The notes: generated from the letters alone by a model not told the origin. Shown: positions 31,909-42,833, counted from the first letter of the stretch. The stretch: 64,000 nucleotides of DNA from Pectobacterium sp. CFBP8739 (GCF_013449375.1 NZ_JACDRR010000005.1:414070-478069), one strand, 5' to 3'. Numbers and translations are program-made.

Positions 31909-32598
31909 ATGCGGATTCTGGTCGTTGAAGATAATGTATTATTGCGCCACCATTTAACCGTTCAGATGATCGAAATGGGGCATCAGGTTGACGCTGCGTC
32001 TGACGCCAAAGAAGCGGATTATTTTCTGCATGAGAATATGCCGGACATCGCCATTATCGATCTCGGGTTACCCGATGAAGATGGCATGAGCATGATCCGT
32101 CGCTGGCGCGCGCATCAGGTCAAACTCCCGATTCTGGTGCTGACGGCACGTGAGGGCTGGCAGGACAAAGTTGCCGTACTGGAAGCCGGGGCGGACGATT
32201 ACGTGACAAAACCGTTCCATATGGAAGAGGTCGTTGCGCGCCTGCAAGCGCTGATGCGACGCAACAGCGGGCTGGCATCGCAGGTCATCAGCCTGCCGCC
32301 CCTTGAGATCGACCTGTCACGCCGTGAGCTGGTAATCCACGGATCGCCTATCAAGCTCACCGCGTTCGAATACACCATTATCGAGACGCTGATTCGTAAC
32401 AAAGGCAAGGTTGTCAGCAAAGAATCGCTGATGCTACAGCTGTATCCGGATGCAGAACTGCGGGAAAGTCATACCATCGACGTGCTAATGGGGCGACTGC
32501 GTAAGAAAATTCAGCAAGCAGAGGCACCTGATGTGATCACGACCGTGCGTGGACAAGGATATCGTTTTGATATTGATACGCCGTTAGGCTCAGTATGA
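31909..32598 (+). CDS. phoP: Response regulator PhoP
   Basis: A 229-residue OmpR-family regulator. Receiver residues 1-120 with acidic ED at 7-8 and phospho-acceptor Asp51 in [11 protein letters not shown]; winged-helix DNA-binding domain at about 130-222 with [10 protein letters not shown] at its end. With PhoQ it controls genes for low Mg2+, acid pH and antimicrobial peptides; in soft-rot bacteria it also affects virulence. It overlaps phoQ by four bases. Confidence 0.97.
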   Translation: MRILVVEDNVLLRHHLTVQMIEMGHQVDAASDAKEADYFLHENMPDIAIIDLGLPDEDGMSMIRRWRAHQVKLPILVLTAREGWQDKVAVLEAGADDYVTKPFHMEEVVARLQALMRRNSGLASQVISLPPLEIDLSRRELVIHGSPIKLTAFEYTIIETLIRNKGKVVSKESLMLQLYPDAELRESHTIDVLMGRLRKKIQQAEAPDVITTVRGQGYRFDIDTPLGSV

Positions 32599-34049
32599 GT
32601 GATAAGAAGCTGCCCTTCTCGCTTCGTATTCGTTTTTTACTCGCAACTGCGGCCATTGTGCTGGCGTTGTCGTTAGCCTATGGCGTCGTCGCCATTATCG
32701 GCTATAGCGTCAACTTTGATAAAACTTCATTCCGCTTGCTACGCGGCGAGAGTAACCTCTACTACAGCCTTGCACAGTGGCGCGATAACCAACTGAATAT
32801 CATCACGCCGCCCGACGTTGATATCAATTTTCCTACACTGGTATTGATATATGATGAACACGGCAACATGATCTGGCGTGAAAAGCACGTTCCTGAGCTA
32901 GAAGCGCTGATCAAACCTGAGTGGCTGAACAAAACGGCCTACCACGAATTGGATACCGACACCGATACCAGCAGCGCGGTATTAACGGGTAATACCTTAC
33001 TACTGAGCAGCCTGCGAGCGCTGAACGGCACACAAAGCAATGCGCTCACGCACTCCATCGCCGTGAACGTTTATCCGAAGACCGATCATCTTCCCTCCAT
33101 CACTATTGTTGTTGTCGATCGCATTCCACAGGAGCTTCAACAACAAGACGTCGTATGGGAATGGTTCAGTTATGTGTTAATCGCCAACCTTCTGCTGGTG
33201 CTTCCACTGTTGTGGCTGGGCGCCCACTGGAGCCTACGTCCTATTCAGCATTTGGTAAAACAGATCGCCGAGCTGGAAAAAGGCACGCGCGAACAGCTGG
33301 ATGAAAATCCACCGCGTGAGTTGTTCAGTCTGGTGAAAAACCTGAATATTCTGCTGAATAATGAACGCCAGCGCTACCATAAGTACCGCACGACGCTCAC
33401 TGACCTCACTCACAGTTTGAAAACACCGCTGGCCGTTTTGCAGACCACATTACGCGCGCTGCGTACCGGTAAAGAGATCACTATCGATCAGGCTGAGCCT
33501 ATTATGCTGGCGCAGATCAGCCGTATTTCGCAGCAGATTGGCTATTACCTGCATCGCGCCAGCGTACGCTCCGAACATAATTTACTGATACGCGAAGTGC
33601 ACTCGGTTCCTGCGCTGCTGGATGGCCTGTGTTCCGCGCTGAACAAGGTGTACCAACGCAAAGGCGTCGTGCTGACGCTCGATATTCCGCCCGAACTGAC
33701 CTTTGTCGGTGAGAAGAATGATTTCATGGAAGTAATGGGCAATATTCTTGATAACGCCTGTAAATACTGTCTGGAGTTTGTCGAGATTAGCGTGCAATAC
33801 TCCGATCACAAACTGCATCTGATTGTTGATGACGACGGCCCCGGTATCCCTGAGAGTAAGCGCGAAATGATTTTCCTGCGAGGGCAGCGTGCTGACCGCA
33901 TGCGTCCCGGACAAGGTATCGGCCTCGCCGTGGCCGTCGAAATTATCGAACAGTATCAAGGTGAGATCCTCATCAGCGACAGCACACTGGGCGGTGCCCG
34001 AGTCGAAGCCATTTTCTCCCGCCAGAACCTGAGTCAGAATGAGGGGTGA
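32595..34049 (+). CDS. phoQ: Sensor kinase PhoQ
   Basis: A 484-residue inner-membrane histidine kinase. Membrane segment about 15-38, a periplasmic PAS-like sensor (about 45-185) with an acidic patch [11 protein letters not shown], a second membrane segment about 195-212, HAMP region, phospho-acceptor His in [14 protein letters not shown], and HATPase with [10 protein letters not shown] and GPGIPESKR. Mg2+ bound to the acidic patch keeps it quiet. It is co-transcribed with phoP, as in all enterobacteria. Confidence 0.97.
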   Translation: MSDKKLPFSLRIRFLLATAAIVLALSLAYGVVAIIGYSVNFDKTSFRLLRGESNLYYSLAQWRDNQLNIITPPDVDINFPTLVLIYDEHGNMIWREKHVPELEALIKPEWLNKTAYHELDTDTDTSSAVLTGNTLLLSSLRALNGTQSNALTHSIAVNVYPKTDHLPSITIVVVDRIPQELQQQDVVWEWFSYVLIANLLLVLPLLWLGAHWSLRPIQHLVKQIAELEKGTREQLDENPPRELFSLVKNLNILLNNERQRYHKYRTTLTDLTHSLKTPLAVLQTTLRALRTGKEITIDQAEPIMLAQISRISQQIGYYLHRASVRSEHNLLIREVHSVPALLDGLCSALNKVYQRKGVVLTLDIPPELTFVGEKNDFMEVMGNILDNACKYCLEFVEISVQYSDHKLHLIVDDDGPGIPESKREMIFLRGQRADRMRPGQGIGLAVAVEIIEQYQGEILISDSTLGGARVEAIFSRQNLSQNEG

Positions 34050-34184
34050 AAGGCAGTACAGCGCGCGATGCTTCCGCTATACTTATTGCCACAATGCGGA
34101 TTGTTTTAAAATACTGATTATTTCAAGAAAAATCATGTCTTCAAGAACAGTCATTTCCTCAAAAACGAGTTTCTGGAAAACGGT

Positions 34185-35306
34185 ATGGACTATCAGCTCA
34201 ATCTCGACTGGCAGGATTTTTTAGCGAACTACTGGCAAAAGCGCCCACTCCTGATTAAAGGCGGCTTCACGCATTTTATCGATCCGATTTCACCTGATGA
34301 ACTCGCTGGTCTGGCGTTGGAAAACGAGGTCGATAGCCGTCTGGTCAGCCATCAGAACGGACGCTGGCAAGTCAGCCACGGCCCTTTCGAGAGCTATGAT
34401 CATCTGGGGGAAAGTAACTGGTCACTGCTGGTACAGGCGGTCGATCACTGGCATGAGCCTTCTTCTGCCTTGATGCAGCCATTTCGCCAACTGCCGGACT
34501 GGCGTACTGATGATTTGATGATTTCATTTTCTGTTCCCGGCGGTGGCGTAGGGCCGCACTTGGATCAGTATGATGTGTTCATCATTCAGGGAACGGGACG
34601 TCGCCGCTGGCGCATCGGTGAAAAAATACCGATGAAGCAGCACTGCCCCCACCCAGACCTGCTACAAGTCGAGCCGTTTGACGCGATTATTGATGAAGAG
34701 CTGGAACCGGGCGATATCATTTATATTCCACCAGGTTTCCCACATGAAGGTTATTCGCTGGAGGACTCGCTGAACTATTCTGTGGGCTTCCGTGCGCCAA
34801 ATGCACGCGAGCTGGTCAGCGGCTTTGCGGATTATGTGCTTTCACGTGAGCTTGGCAGCCATCGCTACAGCGATCCCGAGATTCTCTCTCGTGAGCATAT
34901 CGCCAGCGTGCTGCCGCAAGAACTGGATGCGCTGCAAAAAATGATGCTGGATTTGGTGCAACAACCAGAGCATTTTCAGAATTGGTTCGGTGAGTTTATT
35001 TCCCAATCCCGCCACGAGCTTGATCTTTCACCACCGGAGCCACCTTATCAGGCAGGCGAGGTGTATGACTATCTGCAACAAGGTGAGCCGCTGCGCCGTT
35101 TAGGCGGCTTGCGAGTCGTCTGTGTTGGGGAGAGTTGCTTCGTTAACGGAGAGAAAGTGAATAGCACACACAAGGCGGCGTTGTTTACGTTGGCAGAGCA
35201 CCCGACCATCGATGCGGAGCAACTGGGCGATGCACTGGACGACCCGTCCTTCCTCGCGCAACTTACGGTGCTGATCAACAGCGGCTACTGGTACTTCGCG
35301 GATTAA
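34185..35306 (+). CDS. roxA: RoxA (YcfD), ribosomal L16 arginine hydroxylase
   Basis: A 373-residue 2-oxoglutarate/Fe(II) oxygenase of the JmjC/cupin class that hydroxylates an arginine of ribosomal protein L16. The iron ligands are visible as HxD in GVGPHLDQYDVF (about residue 125) and the later His in IPPGFPHEGYS (about 187). The C-terminal winged-helix part is present. It lies downstream of phoPQ and convergent with pepT, as in E. coli. Confidence 0.96.
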   Translation: MDYQLNLDWQDFLANYWQKRPLLIKGGFTHFIDPISPDELAGLALENEVDSRLVSHQNGRWQVSHGPFESYDHLGESNWSLLVQAVDHWHEPSSALMQPFRQLPDWRTDDLMISFSVPGGGVGPHLDQYDVFIIQGTGRRRWRIGEKIPMKQHCPHPDLLQVEPFDAIIDEELEPGDIIYIPPGFPHEGYSLEDSLNYSVGFRAPNARELVSGFADYVLSRELGSHRYSDPEILSREHIASVLPQELDALQKMMLDLVQQPEHFQNWFGEFISQSRHELDLSPPEPPYQAGEVYDYLQQGEPLRRLGGLRVVCVGESCFVNGEKVNSTHKAALFTLAEHPTIDAEQLGDALDDPSFLAQLTVLINSGYWYFAD

Positions 35307-35335
35307 GGCCAAGCCTGAATAGCGGTTTGCACCAT

Positions 35336-35362
35336 AATAAGGCGGGATATTCCCGCCTTATT
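35336..35362. terminator. Bidirectional terminator between roxA and pepT
   Basis: AATAAGGCGGGA-TAT-TCCCGCCTTATT is a 12-bp perfect stem between two convergent genes. Confidence 0.85.
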
Positions 35363-35383
35363 CGTCTCTATAGAATAGAAGCG

Positions 35384-36616
35384 TTACGGCTTTGCCCGCA
35401 GCGCCGTCAGTTCCGCAATACGCATAATCACAGAGACCGCCTTTTCCATGCCTTCCAGCGTGACAAATTCGTGTTTGCCATGATAGTTGTAGCCGCCGGT
35501 AAACAGGTTCGGGCACGGTAGCCCCTGAAATGACAGATGTGCGCCGTCAGTGCCGCCACGAATCGGTTTCATATTCGGCTCAATATCGCAATCCCGCATC
35601 GCCTGCTGCGCCAGCGCAATAATGTGCGGATGCTGCTCAACCTGCTCACGCATGTTGTAATAGGTATCGGTAATCGTAACCTCAATGTAGCAATCCGGGT
35701 GCAGCCCCGCGCCGACTTTTTCCGCAATATCCAACATCGTCTGTTTACGCTGCTCAAAGCCGTTGCGGTCAAAATCCCGAACGATGTAATGCAAGTCTGC
35801 GCGTTCCACAGAACCTTTCATGCTATGAAGATGATAAAATCCGTGATAACCATCCGTTTGTTCTGGCGATTGGCTCTCCGGCACCTGTTGGTGATAGTGT
35901 GAGGCGAGCGTCAGCGCATTCACCATCACCCCTTTGGCGCTGCCGGGATGCACATTGTTGCCGACAATTTTCACCTGAACCGAAGCAGCGTTAAAATTCT
36001 CATACTCCAGTTCGCCAACACCGCCGCCGTCCACGGTATAGGCCCACTGTGCGTTAAACGCTTTCACATCAAAAAATTGCGCGCCCTTGCCAATTTCTTC
36101 ATCAGGCGTAAAGGCAACGCGAATATCGCCGTGCGGGAGCTGGCTTTTTTTCAGGCGCACCAACGCGGTCATAATTTCCGCAATCCCTGCTTTATCATCA
36201 GCCCCCAGAAGCGTTTTGCCATCGGTGGTAATCAGCGTCTGCCCCAGTAACTGGTGTAACACTGGGAACATCACCGGTGACAGCACTTCGTCCCCCACCC
36301 CTAGGGCAATATCGCCGCCGCGGTAGTTTTCCAGAATCTGCGGATTAACATTCTTGCCGCTAAAATCCGGTGAGGTATCCATATGTGAAATGAAGCCGAT
36401 AGCCGGAACGGGCCAGGCAACGTTAGCCGGAAGCGTCGCCATCAGGCAGCCCTGTTTGCTGAGTACAACCTGTTCAAATCCCAGATCGAGCAATTCTTGC
36501 TGCAACGCACGCGCCAGTTTCAGTTGACCGTCAGTGCTCGGCACATGCCGGACACCGGATTTAGACTGTGTATCAAATGAAACGTAGTTCAAAAATCTGT
36601 CGAGTAATTTATCCAT
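35384..36616 (-). CDS. pepT: Peptidase T (tripeptidase)
   Basis: A 410-residue M20 metallopeptidase that removes the N-terminal residue from tripeptides in the cytoplasm. Two-zinc ligands are visible: His in [11 protein letters not shown] (about 78), Asp in [11 protein letters not shown] (about 140), Glu pair in [10 protein letters not shown] (about 173), Asp in TVDGGGVGE (about 196) and His in YNYHGKHEF (about 379). Full length. In E. coli it is anaerobically induced through FNR; I do not see a convincing FNR site upstream here. Confidence 0.97.
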   Translation of the reverse strand: MDKLLDRFLNYVSFDTQSKSGVRHVPSTDGQLKLARALQQELLDLGFEQVVLSKQGCLMATLPANVAWPVPAIGFISHMDTSPDFSGKNVNPQILENYRGGDIALGVGDEVLSPVMFPVLHQLLGQTLITTDGKTLLGADDKAGIAEIMTALVRLKKSQLPHGDIRVAFTPDEEIGKGAQFFDVKAFNAQWAYTVDGGGVGELEYENFNAASVQVKIVGNNVHPGSAKGVMVNALTLASHYHQQVPESQSPEQTDGYHGFYHLHSMKGSVERADLHYIVRDFDRNGFEQRKQTMLDIAEKVGAGLHPDCYIEVTITDTYYNMREQVEQHPHIIALAQQAMRDCDIEPNMKPIRGGTDGAHLSFQGLPCPNLFTGGYNYHGKHEFVTLEGMEKAVSVIMRIAELTALRAKP

Positions 36617-36986
36617 CTTATTTATGCCCCCTGAACCCTGAAAGGCATTATGGATAGGGCTACCGCGGTAGATATTGCGTCAGGTCAGCTTTTTCCCGAT
36701 TTAACAAATCGTCATACCAGAATTCAGGTCCAAAAGCGGCCACGAGGTCACGAGTAATGACCCAATAAGGTAACAATTAAGAAACATTTTCGCTAATTCA
36801 GTGACTGAATCACCACCGTTCAGTCGTCAATCGGCCGGAAGTGGGGTCACACAAGTTGGCGTTAAGCAACGTTTCCCGTAAAATGCCGCCCTTAACTGCG
36901 CACGCTGTCTGAAAGGTGATAACCCTTGGTACGATGCAACGGCGATACCGTTGGTCGGCCAAATCAGGAAATAGAGCCCGACCTTA
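36617..36986. other. Divergent intergenic region pepT / potA
   Basis: This 370-base region should hold the promoters of pepT and potABCD. The only clear structure is a 15-base palindrome ATTCAGT-G-ACTGAAT at 36796-36810. No small gene, terminator or known regulator box was recognised. Confidence 0.5.
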
Positions 36987-38117
36987 ATGAAAGAAAACGC
37001 CCTAACTATGCCGGCCATTGATATGCCGGTCATTGAATTGCTCAACGTCCATAAAAGCTTTGATGGCAAAGACATCATTTCCCATTTTAATCTCACCATT
37101 AATAACGGTGAGTTTCTGACGATCCTCGGGCCATCCGGCTGTGGCAAAACCACCGTACTGCGCCTGATTGCCGGTCTGGAAACGGTCGATAGCGGCAACG
37201 TAATGCTGGAAAAGCAGGACATCACCCATCAGCCCGCCGAGCAGCGGCACGTTAATACCGTATTTCAAAGTTATGCCCTGTTTCCTCACCTCAGCGTGTT
37301 TGAGAACGTGGCGTTTGGCCTGCGCATGCAGAAAACGCCCGCCACAGAGATTACGCCACGCGTGATTGACGCGCTGAAAATGGTGCAGTTAGAGGAACTG
37401 GCACAGCGCCGTCCGCACCAGTTGTCCGGCGGTCAGCAACAGCGCGTAGCCATCGCCCGCGCCGTCGTTAATCAGCCGAAGGTTCTGTTGCTGGATGAAT
37501 CCCTGTCCGCGCTCGATTATAAGCTGCGTAAGCAGATGCAGAACGAATTGAAGGCGCTGCAACGTAAGCTGGGTATCACCTTTATTTTCGTCACGCACGA
37601 TCAGGAAGAAGCACTGACCATGTCCGACCGTATCGTGGTGATGCGCGACGGACGTATTGAGCAAGACGGCACGCCGCGTGAGATCTACGAAGAGCCGAAA
37701 AACCTGTTCGTCGCCAGCTTTATCGGTGAAATCAATATCTTTGATGCCATCGTGCTGGAGCCGTTGGACGAACAGCGGGTGCGCGCTCAGGTCGAAGGCC
37801 ATGAGTGCGTTATCACCGCAAGCTTTCCGGTCACCGTCGGCCAACACCTCAACGTACTGCTGCGGCCGGAAGATTTACGCGTCGAAGAACTGGCCGACGG
37901 TATGCAGGCGGAAGGCATGGTGGGTTACGTGCGCGAGCGCAACTATAAAGGCATGACGTTGGAATCCAACATCGAGTTGGAAAGCGGCAAGATGGTCATG
38001 GTCAGCGAGTTCTTTAACGAAGACGATCCCGACTTCGATCATTCACTCAACCAGAAAGTCGACGTCACCTGGGTGGAAAGCTGGGAGGTTGTCCTGCACG
38101 ATGAAGAAGTCGCGTAA
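36987..38117 (+). CDS. potA: Spermidine/putrescine ABC transporter ATPase PotA
   Basis: A 376-residue ATPase that powers polyamine uptake. Walker [13 protein letters not shown], signature [14 protein letters not shown], Walker [13 protein letters not shown] and switch His in FVTHDQEEA are present; the C-terminal part (about 250-376) is the TOBE regulatory domain, [11 protein letters not shown]. First gene of potABCD. The ribosome site before ATG 36987 is poor, and ATG 37008 is an alternative. Confidence 0.97.
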   Translation: MKENALTMPAIDMPVIELLNVHKSFDGKDIISHFNLTINNGEFLTILGPSGCGKTTVLRLIAGLETVDSGNVMLEKQDITHQPAEQRHVNTVFQSYALFPHLSVFENVAFGLRMQKTPATEITPRVIDALKMVQLEELAQRRPHQLSGGQQQRVAIARAVVNQPKVLLLDESLSALDYKLRKQMQNELKALQRKLGITFIFVTHDQEEALTMSDRIVVMRDGRIEQDGTPREIYEEPKNLFVASFIGEINIFDAIVLEPLDEQRVRAQVEGHECVITASFPVTVGQHLNVLLRPEDLRVEELADGMQAEGMVGYVRERNYKGMTLESNIELESGKMVMVSEFFNEDDPDFDHSLNQKVDVTWVESWEVVLHDEEVA

Positions 38118-38961
38118 ACGCTTTCAAAACACCATTATCACACTCATCGTTGCCTGGCTGGTGCTGTTCGTTTTCCTGCCCAACCTGATGATTATCGGCA
38201 CCAGTTTTCTGACGCGCGATGACACGCATTTCGTCAGCCTGGTCTTTACGCTGGAAAACTATACGCGACTGGCCGATCCGCTTTATGCTTCCGTCCTGCT
38301 GCATTCGCTGAATATGGCCGTTATCGCCACGCTCTGTTGCCTGCTGCTGGGCTATCCGTTTGCTTTTATTCTGGCGCGCTTACCGAAAAAAATTCAGCCG
38401 TTGATGCTATTTCTGCTGATTGTGCCGTTTTGGACCAACTCGCTAATCCGCATTTACGGGCTAAAAATCTTTCTCAGTACGCGCGGCCATCTGAATGAAT
38501 TTCTGCTCTGGACTGGCCTGATTGATACGCCGCTACGGATCATGTACACCTCCGAAGCCGTGATTCTCGGCCTGATTTATATCCTGCTGCCTTTCATGGT
38601 GCTGCCGCTCTACTCCAGCATTGAAAAGCTCGATAAATCCTATCTGGAAGCCGCCCGCGATCTGGGGGCGAATAAATGGCAGACCTTTACTCGCGTGGTG
38701 ATCCCGCTCACCATGCCGGGGATTATCGCCGGCTGCCTGCTGGTGCTGCTGCCTGCCATGGGCTTGTTCTTCGTTGCCGACCTGATGGGCGGTGCCAAGA
38801 ATTTGCTGATCGGTAACGTCATTAAAAGCCAGTTCCTCAACATCCGCGACTGGCCGTTTGGTGCGGCCACCAGCATCTGCCTGACGTTGGTCATGGGCGT
38901 GCTGCTGTTTATCTACTACCGCACAGCCCGCCTGCTGAACAAAAAGGGAGAGCTGGAATGA
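38101..38961 (+). CDS. potB: Polyamine ABC transporter permease PotB
   Basis: A 286-residue inner-membrane permease with six hydrophobic segments and the EAA loop [27 protein letters not shown], seen here in parts ([17 protein letters not shown]), which docks onto PotA. The start at 38101 (MKKSRKRF) lies inside the end of potA; the frame opens four codons earlier. It overlaps potC by four bases. Confidence 0.96.
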   Translation: MKKSRKRFQNTIITLIVAWLVLFVFLPNLMIIGTSFLTRDDTHFVSLVFTLENYTRLADPLYASVLLHSLNMAVIATLCCLLLGYPFAFILARLPKKIQPLMLFLLIVPFWTNSLIRIYGLKIFLSTRGHLNEFLLWTGLIDTPLRIMYTSEAVILGLIYILLPFMVLPLYSSIEKLDKSYLEAARDLGANKWQTFTRVVIPLTMPGIIAGCLLVLLPAMGLFFVADLMGGAKNLLIGNVIKSQFLNIRDWPFGAATSICLTLVMGVLLFIYYRTARLLNKKGELE

Positions 38962-39734
38962 CCGGACGCTTAATCCGCGGTGGATTTATGTCCATCATTT
39001 ACGCTTACCTGTACATCCCGATCATTATTCTGATCGTGAATTCCTTTAATCAGGCGCGCTTTGGCATCAACTGGCAGGGATTTACGCTGGATTGGTATCG
39101 GCTCCTGATGAACAATGACAGCCTGCTTCAGGCCGCACAGCATTCGCTGACGATGGCCATGTTCTCCGCCACCTTCGCCACGCTAGTTGGCTCCCTGACG
39201 GCCGTTGCGCTATACCGCTACCGTTTTCGCGGCAAGCCTTTTGTCGGCGGCATGTTGTTCGTGGTGATGATGTCGCCGGATATCGTGATGGCCATTTCAC
39301 TGCTGGTGCTTTTTATGCTGTTGGGCATCTCACTCGGTTTCTGGTCGCTACTGTTTTCCCACATCACGTTCTGCCTGCCATTTGTGGTGGTAACCGTCTA
39401 TTCACGCCTGAAAGGATTTGATGTGCGGATGCTGGAAGCCGCACGTGATTTGGGTGCCAGCGAAGTGATTATTCTGCGCAAAATCATTCTTCCGCTGGCG
39501 ATGCCGGCAGTGGCTGCGAGTTGGTTGCTCAGTTTTACGTTATCGATGGATGACGTAGTCGTGTCCTCGTTTGTCACTGGCCCTGCGTATGAAATTCTGC
39601 CATTGAAGATTTACTCGATGGTGAAAGTTGGCGTATCCCCTGAAGTCAACGCGCTGGCGACGATTTTACTCATTCTGTCGCTCGGGCTGGTGCTCAGTAG
39701 CCAACTGATTTTACGCGACCGCACTGGAAAGTAA
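38958..39734 (+). CDS. potC: Polyamine ABC transporter permease PotC
   Basis: A 258-residue permease, partner of PotB. It has six membrane segments and an EAA loop ([16 protein letters not shown], then ILPLAMPA). The start overlaps the end of potB (ATGA), giving tight coupling. An 88-base gap with a hairpin separates it from potD. Confidence 0.96.
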   Translation: MTGRLIRGGFMSIIYAYLYIPIIILIVNSFNQARFGINWQGFTLDWYRLLMNNDSLLQAAQHSLTMAMFSATFATLVGSLTAVALYRYRFRGKPFVGGMLFVVMMSPDIVMAISLLVLFMLLGISLGFWSLLFSHITFCLPFVVVTVYSRLKGFDVRMLEAARDLGASEVIILRKIILPLAMPAVAASWLLSFTLSMDDVVVSSFVTGPAYEILPLKIYSMVKVGVSPEVNALATILLILSLGLVLSSQLILRDRTGK

Positions 39735-39767
39735 GGCAGCGGCGAACGTCATGCACATCTGATTTTC

Positions 39768-39791
39768 ATGCCCGCTGAAAACAACGGGCAT
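39768..39791 (+). other. Hairpin between potC and potD
   Basis: ATGCCCG-CTGAAAACAA-CGGGCAT, followed by TTCCTTTGGG. A moderate stem-loop ahead of the potD ribosome site; it may stabilise the potD part of a processed mRNA or partly stop transcription. Confidence 0.5.
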
Positions 39792-39822
39792 TTCCTTTGG
39801 GACTTGTAAGGAGGTAAACATA

Positions 39823-40866
39823 ATGAAAACGTGGCCACACCTACTGGCAGCCTGCGCGCTGGCGCTTGGCATCAGCACCGCTAATGCCAATGATAGCAAA
39901 ACGCTCTATTTCTATAACTGGACCGAATACGTGCCGCCAGGCCTGTTGGAGCAGTTCACCAAAGAGACGGGCATCAAGGTGATTTATTCCACCTATGAAT
40001 CCAACGAGAGTATGTATGCCAAGCTGAAAACCTATAAGGACGGCGCCTACGATCTGGTTGTCCCATCAACCTATTTCATCTCCAAGATGAGTAAGGAAGG
40101 CATGCTGCAAAAGATTGATACCAGCAAGCTCAGCAACTTCCATAATCTCGATCCAAACCTGCTGCATAAATCCTTCGATCCGAACAATGACTACTCGATT
40201 CCCTATATCTGGGGCGCCACGGCAATGGGTGTTAATCACGACGTGATTGACCCCACCAGCGTCACCCGTTGGGCCGATTTGTGGGATACCAAGTACAAAA
40301 ATAGCCTGCTGCTGACGGATGACGCGCGTGAAGTGTTCCAAATCGCCCTGCGTAAGCTGGGGTACTCGGCGAATACCACCGACCCGGAAGAGATTGAGTC
40401 GGCCTATAAAGAGCTGCAAGCTCTGATGCCGAACGTCCTGGCGTTCAACTCGGATAACCCCGGTAACCCGTTCATTGAGGGTGAAGTCAACCTGGGTATG
40501 GTGTGGAACGGTTCTGCCTACGTGGCGCGTCAGGCGGGAACACCGCTGGATGTTATCTGGCCGAAAGAAGGTGGCATCTTCTGGATGGACAGTCTGGCGA
40601 TTCCGGCCAATGCCAAAAACGTTGACGGCGCGATGAAGCTGATCGACTTCCTGCTACGCCCAGAAGTCGCGGCACAGGTTGCGGAAACGATCGGCTATCC
40701 AACGCCGAACCTGGCGGCGAAAAAGTTACTACCGCCGGAAGTGTCAGGGGACAAAACGCTGTACCCGGATGATGAAACCATCGCGAAAGGCGAATGGCAG
40801 AACGACGTTGGCAGCGCCAGCACGCTGTATGAAACCTACTTCCAGCAGCTAAAAGCGGGTCGTTAA
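39823..40866 (+). CDS. potD: Spermidine/putrescine-binding protein PotD
   Basis: A 347-residue periplasmic binding protein. The first 22 or so residues are a signal peptide (KTWPHLLAACALALGISTA then NAND). The mature protein begins near KTLYFYNWTEYVPPG, the start of the PotD/PotF fold; WGATAMGVNHDVID and EGEVNLGMVWNGSAY are typical. AAGGAGG precedes the ATG by a few bases, consistent with high expression needed for a binding protein. Confidence 0.96.
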   Translation: MKTWPHLLAACALALGISTANANDSKTLYFYNWTEYVPPGLLEQFTKETGIKVIYSTYESNESMYAKLKTYKDGAYDLVVPSTYFISKMSKEGMLQKIDTSKLSNFHNLDPNLLHKSFDPNNDYSIPYIWGATAMGVNHDVIDPTSVTRWADLWDTKYKNSLLLTDDAREVFQIALRKLGYSANTTDPEEIESAYKELQALMPNVLAFNSDNPGNPFIEGEVNLGMVWNGSAYVARQAGTPLDVIWPKEGGIFWMDSLAIPANAKNVDGAMKLIDFLLRPEVAAQVAETIGYPTPNLAAKKLLPPEVSGDKTLYPDDETIAKGEWQNDVGSASTLYETYFQQLKAGR

Positions 40867-40912
40867 TCGCGCACGCTATCGCGATACAGATCGACTTTCT
40901 CTATCGGAATCG

Positions 40913-41077
40913 GCAGACCGTTAGCAAACCTATTTGCCGAACGAAAACGGGAGTAACGGAATAGAAGAGTAAAGCTTTTGCCCCAGGGACAAAAGCGTCA
41001 GGAACGCTTTTGGACGTACTTGCAGCGTCTTTACGATCTATCCGTTACTACCGCTCGACGCGCTTTATCTGCAACCT
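40913..41077 (-). repeat. Dispersed intergenic repeat, copy 2 (short form, inverted)
   Basis: Its reverse complement reads GAGCGGTAGTAACGGATAG, then GATCGTAAAGACGCTG, then GCGTTCCTGACGC, TTTACTCTTCTAT, CCGTTACTCCCG and CGGCAAATAGGTTT, matching 946-1186. The middle block of the other copy is missing. The surrounding gap (40867-41245) after potD has no gene, and no potD terminator other than this repeat was seen. Confidence 0.75.
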
Positions 41078-41245
41078 CTAGCCTTCATTACCATAAACTA
41101 TGTTTCTACTCTGATTACAAATATCATCTCAAGCCCTCAAATTGAAAGCTAAAAGCATTATTCTGACGGCATTAGGAAAATAATTGTGCTCAGCTTCTTC
41201 TATAATGATGCCACACCCACCGGAATCACGATAAGGAGCACCACC

Positions 41246-41878
41246 ATGCTACAACTCTCCAGCCACAGTTTTCAGGACGGCGGCACTATCCCGGGCGAGT
41301 TTGCCTTTGCCGTACCGGACGCAAATAGCCACATTGCACTGTCTTCTAACCACAATCCTCATCTTGCCTGGCACGGCGCGCCCGAAGGGACGCAGTCTTT
41401 CGTGTTGATCTGCCACGATCCGGATGTACCCAGCCGCGGTGACGATGTGAATCAGGAAGGCCGCGAGGTAAGCGCTTCTCTGCCGCGTGTCGATTTCTAC
41501 CATTGGCTATTGCTCGATATTCCGGCCAACGTCAGTGAGATTACTGCCGCCTCGCATTCCACGAGTATCACTCCGCGTGGGAAAACCGGCCCGGATGCCC
41601 CCTCCGAGCTCCGACACGGCATTAATGACTACACCGTCTGGTTCGCCACGGACGAGCAGATGAAAGGCACCTACTATGGCTATGACGGCCCTTGCCCGCC
41701 GTGGAACGATGCACTCGTTCATCATTACATCTTCACGCTTTACGCCCTTGCGACACCGTCTTTGACGATAGAAGGCGAACTTAATGGGGAAAATGTCCGT
41801 GCTGCGCTGGCTAACGCGCCAGTATTAGCAGAAGCGAAACTCACTGGGCTGTATACGTTGAACCCTGCATTGTTGTGA
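41246..41878 (+). CDS. PEBP-family protein (YbhB/YbcL type)
   Basis: A 210-residue protein of the phosphatidylethanolamine-binding (Raf kinase inhibitor-like) family. The anion-pocket motifs are present: DPDVPSR at about 59, FYHWLLLDIP at about 88, and YDGPCPPWND with HHYIFTLYAL at about 150-172. No signal peptide. Function in bacteria is unclear. AAGGAG eight bases before ATG 41246 sets the start. A divergently unrelated AraC-type gene follows 44 bases later on the same strand and may regulate it. Confidence 0.9.
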   Translation: MLQLSSHSFQDGGTIPGEFAFAVPDANSHIALSSNHNPHLAWHGAPEGTQSFVLICHDPDVPSRGDDVNQEGREVSASLPRVDFYHWLLLDIPANVSEITAASHSTSITPRGKTGPDAPSELRHGINDYTVWFATDEQMKGTYYGYDGPCPPWNDALVHHYIFTLYALATPSLTIEGELNGENVRAALANAPVLAEAKLTGLYTLNPALL

Positions 41879-41922
41879 TAATAATACGTGGTGATAATGA
41901 TGCGCTATAAGCATGGCGGGCA

Positions 41923-42786
41923 ATGAGCGTGACCGTATTACGCTCATCGACTCCGCCTTTTCGTGAGGCGGACTGGACATTGCCGTTAGGCCAGCCGCTA
42001 CAGCGGTTCGGCCTGTGTGCGCTAGCTCAGCCGCACTTGCGCACGCCGCAGCAGACAACGCGCTTTCATTTTTATGAAGCCACGCTGCTGCTGGTTCTCT
42101 CCGGCAAATTAACCCTTATTGAGCAGGGCGGCACGACAGTTATCGACACCCCGTCTCAACTTTGCCTGATTACGCCTGATGCCAGTGCTGATTTGACGAA
42201 AACGCCCAGCGGTCATGACGCCGTTTTTCGGTCACTCTTTCTAACCTTCTCACCCCCGCTTCTGGCGCGTTTTTATCATCGCTATCCCGAAAAATTGTCA
42301 CCTGTACATCCTCCAGCGCCTTTCACGCACCTCTTACTGGATGGCGATCTGACTCATACCTTGCAGTATCTGGTTGAGGGAATGACGAGCAACACGCTCA
42401 CTGAATCGCGTCTCGAACTGCGGCTGATGGATATGCTGCTTGTACTGTCGGAACGGGGATATCGCTTTGGTGTACCGCCACAGCCCAGCGTTACCGCTCA
42501 GCTACGTACGCTTATCAGCGAAGAGCCGGAGCGTCACTGGACCGCACAGTCTGCGGGACGACGACTGGCGATGAGCGAAGCCACGCTGCGCCGGAGGTTA
42601 TCCGTCGAGCAAACACGCTTTGAAGTGCTGTTGCTAGAGACGCGAATGCAACACGCGATGATGCTGGTACAGACGACATCATGGAGTATGCAGCGTCTGG
42701 CCGAAGCCTGCGGGTATAAATCCTCAGCGCGTTTTTCCGAACGGTTTAAAACCCGTTTTGGCTGTTCACCCACCAAGATCCGTTAA
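41923..42786 (+). CDS. AraC-family transcription regulator
   Basis: A 287-residue regulator. The N-terminal part (about 1-170) is a cupin-like sensing region (LLLVLSGKLTLIEQGG); the C-terminal AraC domain (about 185-285) has two helix-turn-helix units, WTAQSAGRRLAMSEATLRRR and MQRLAEACGYKSSARFSERF. It is likely co-transcribed with the PEBP gene. The inducer and targets are unknown. Confidence 0.88.
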   Translation: MSVTVLRSSTPPFREADWTLPLGQPLQRFGLCALAQPHLRTPQQTTRFHFYEATLLLVLSGKLTLIEQGGTTVIDTPSQLCLITPDASADLTKTPSGHDAVFRSLFLTFSPPLLARFYHRYPEKLSPVHPPAPFTHLLLDGDLTHTLQYLVEGMTSNTLTESRLELRLMDMLLVLSERGYRFGVPPQPSVTAQLRTLISEEPERHWTAQSAGRRLAMSEATLRRRLSVEQTRFEVLLLETRMQHAMMLVQTTSWSMQRLAEACGYKSSARFSERFKTRFGCSPTKIR

Positions 42787-42833
42787 TCGTCATCAACAGC
42801 TCCGCGCTTTCATCCCAAAACGCTCAACGTAAG

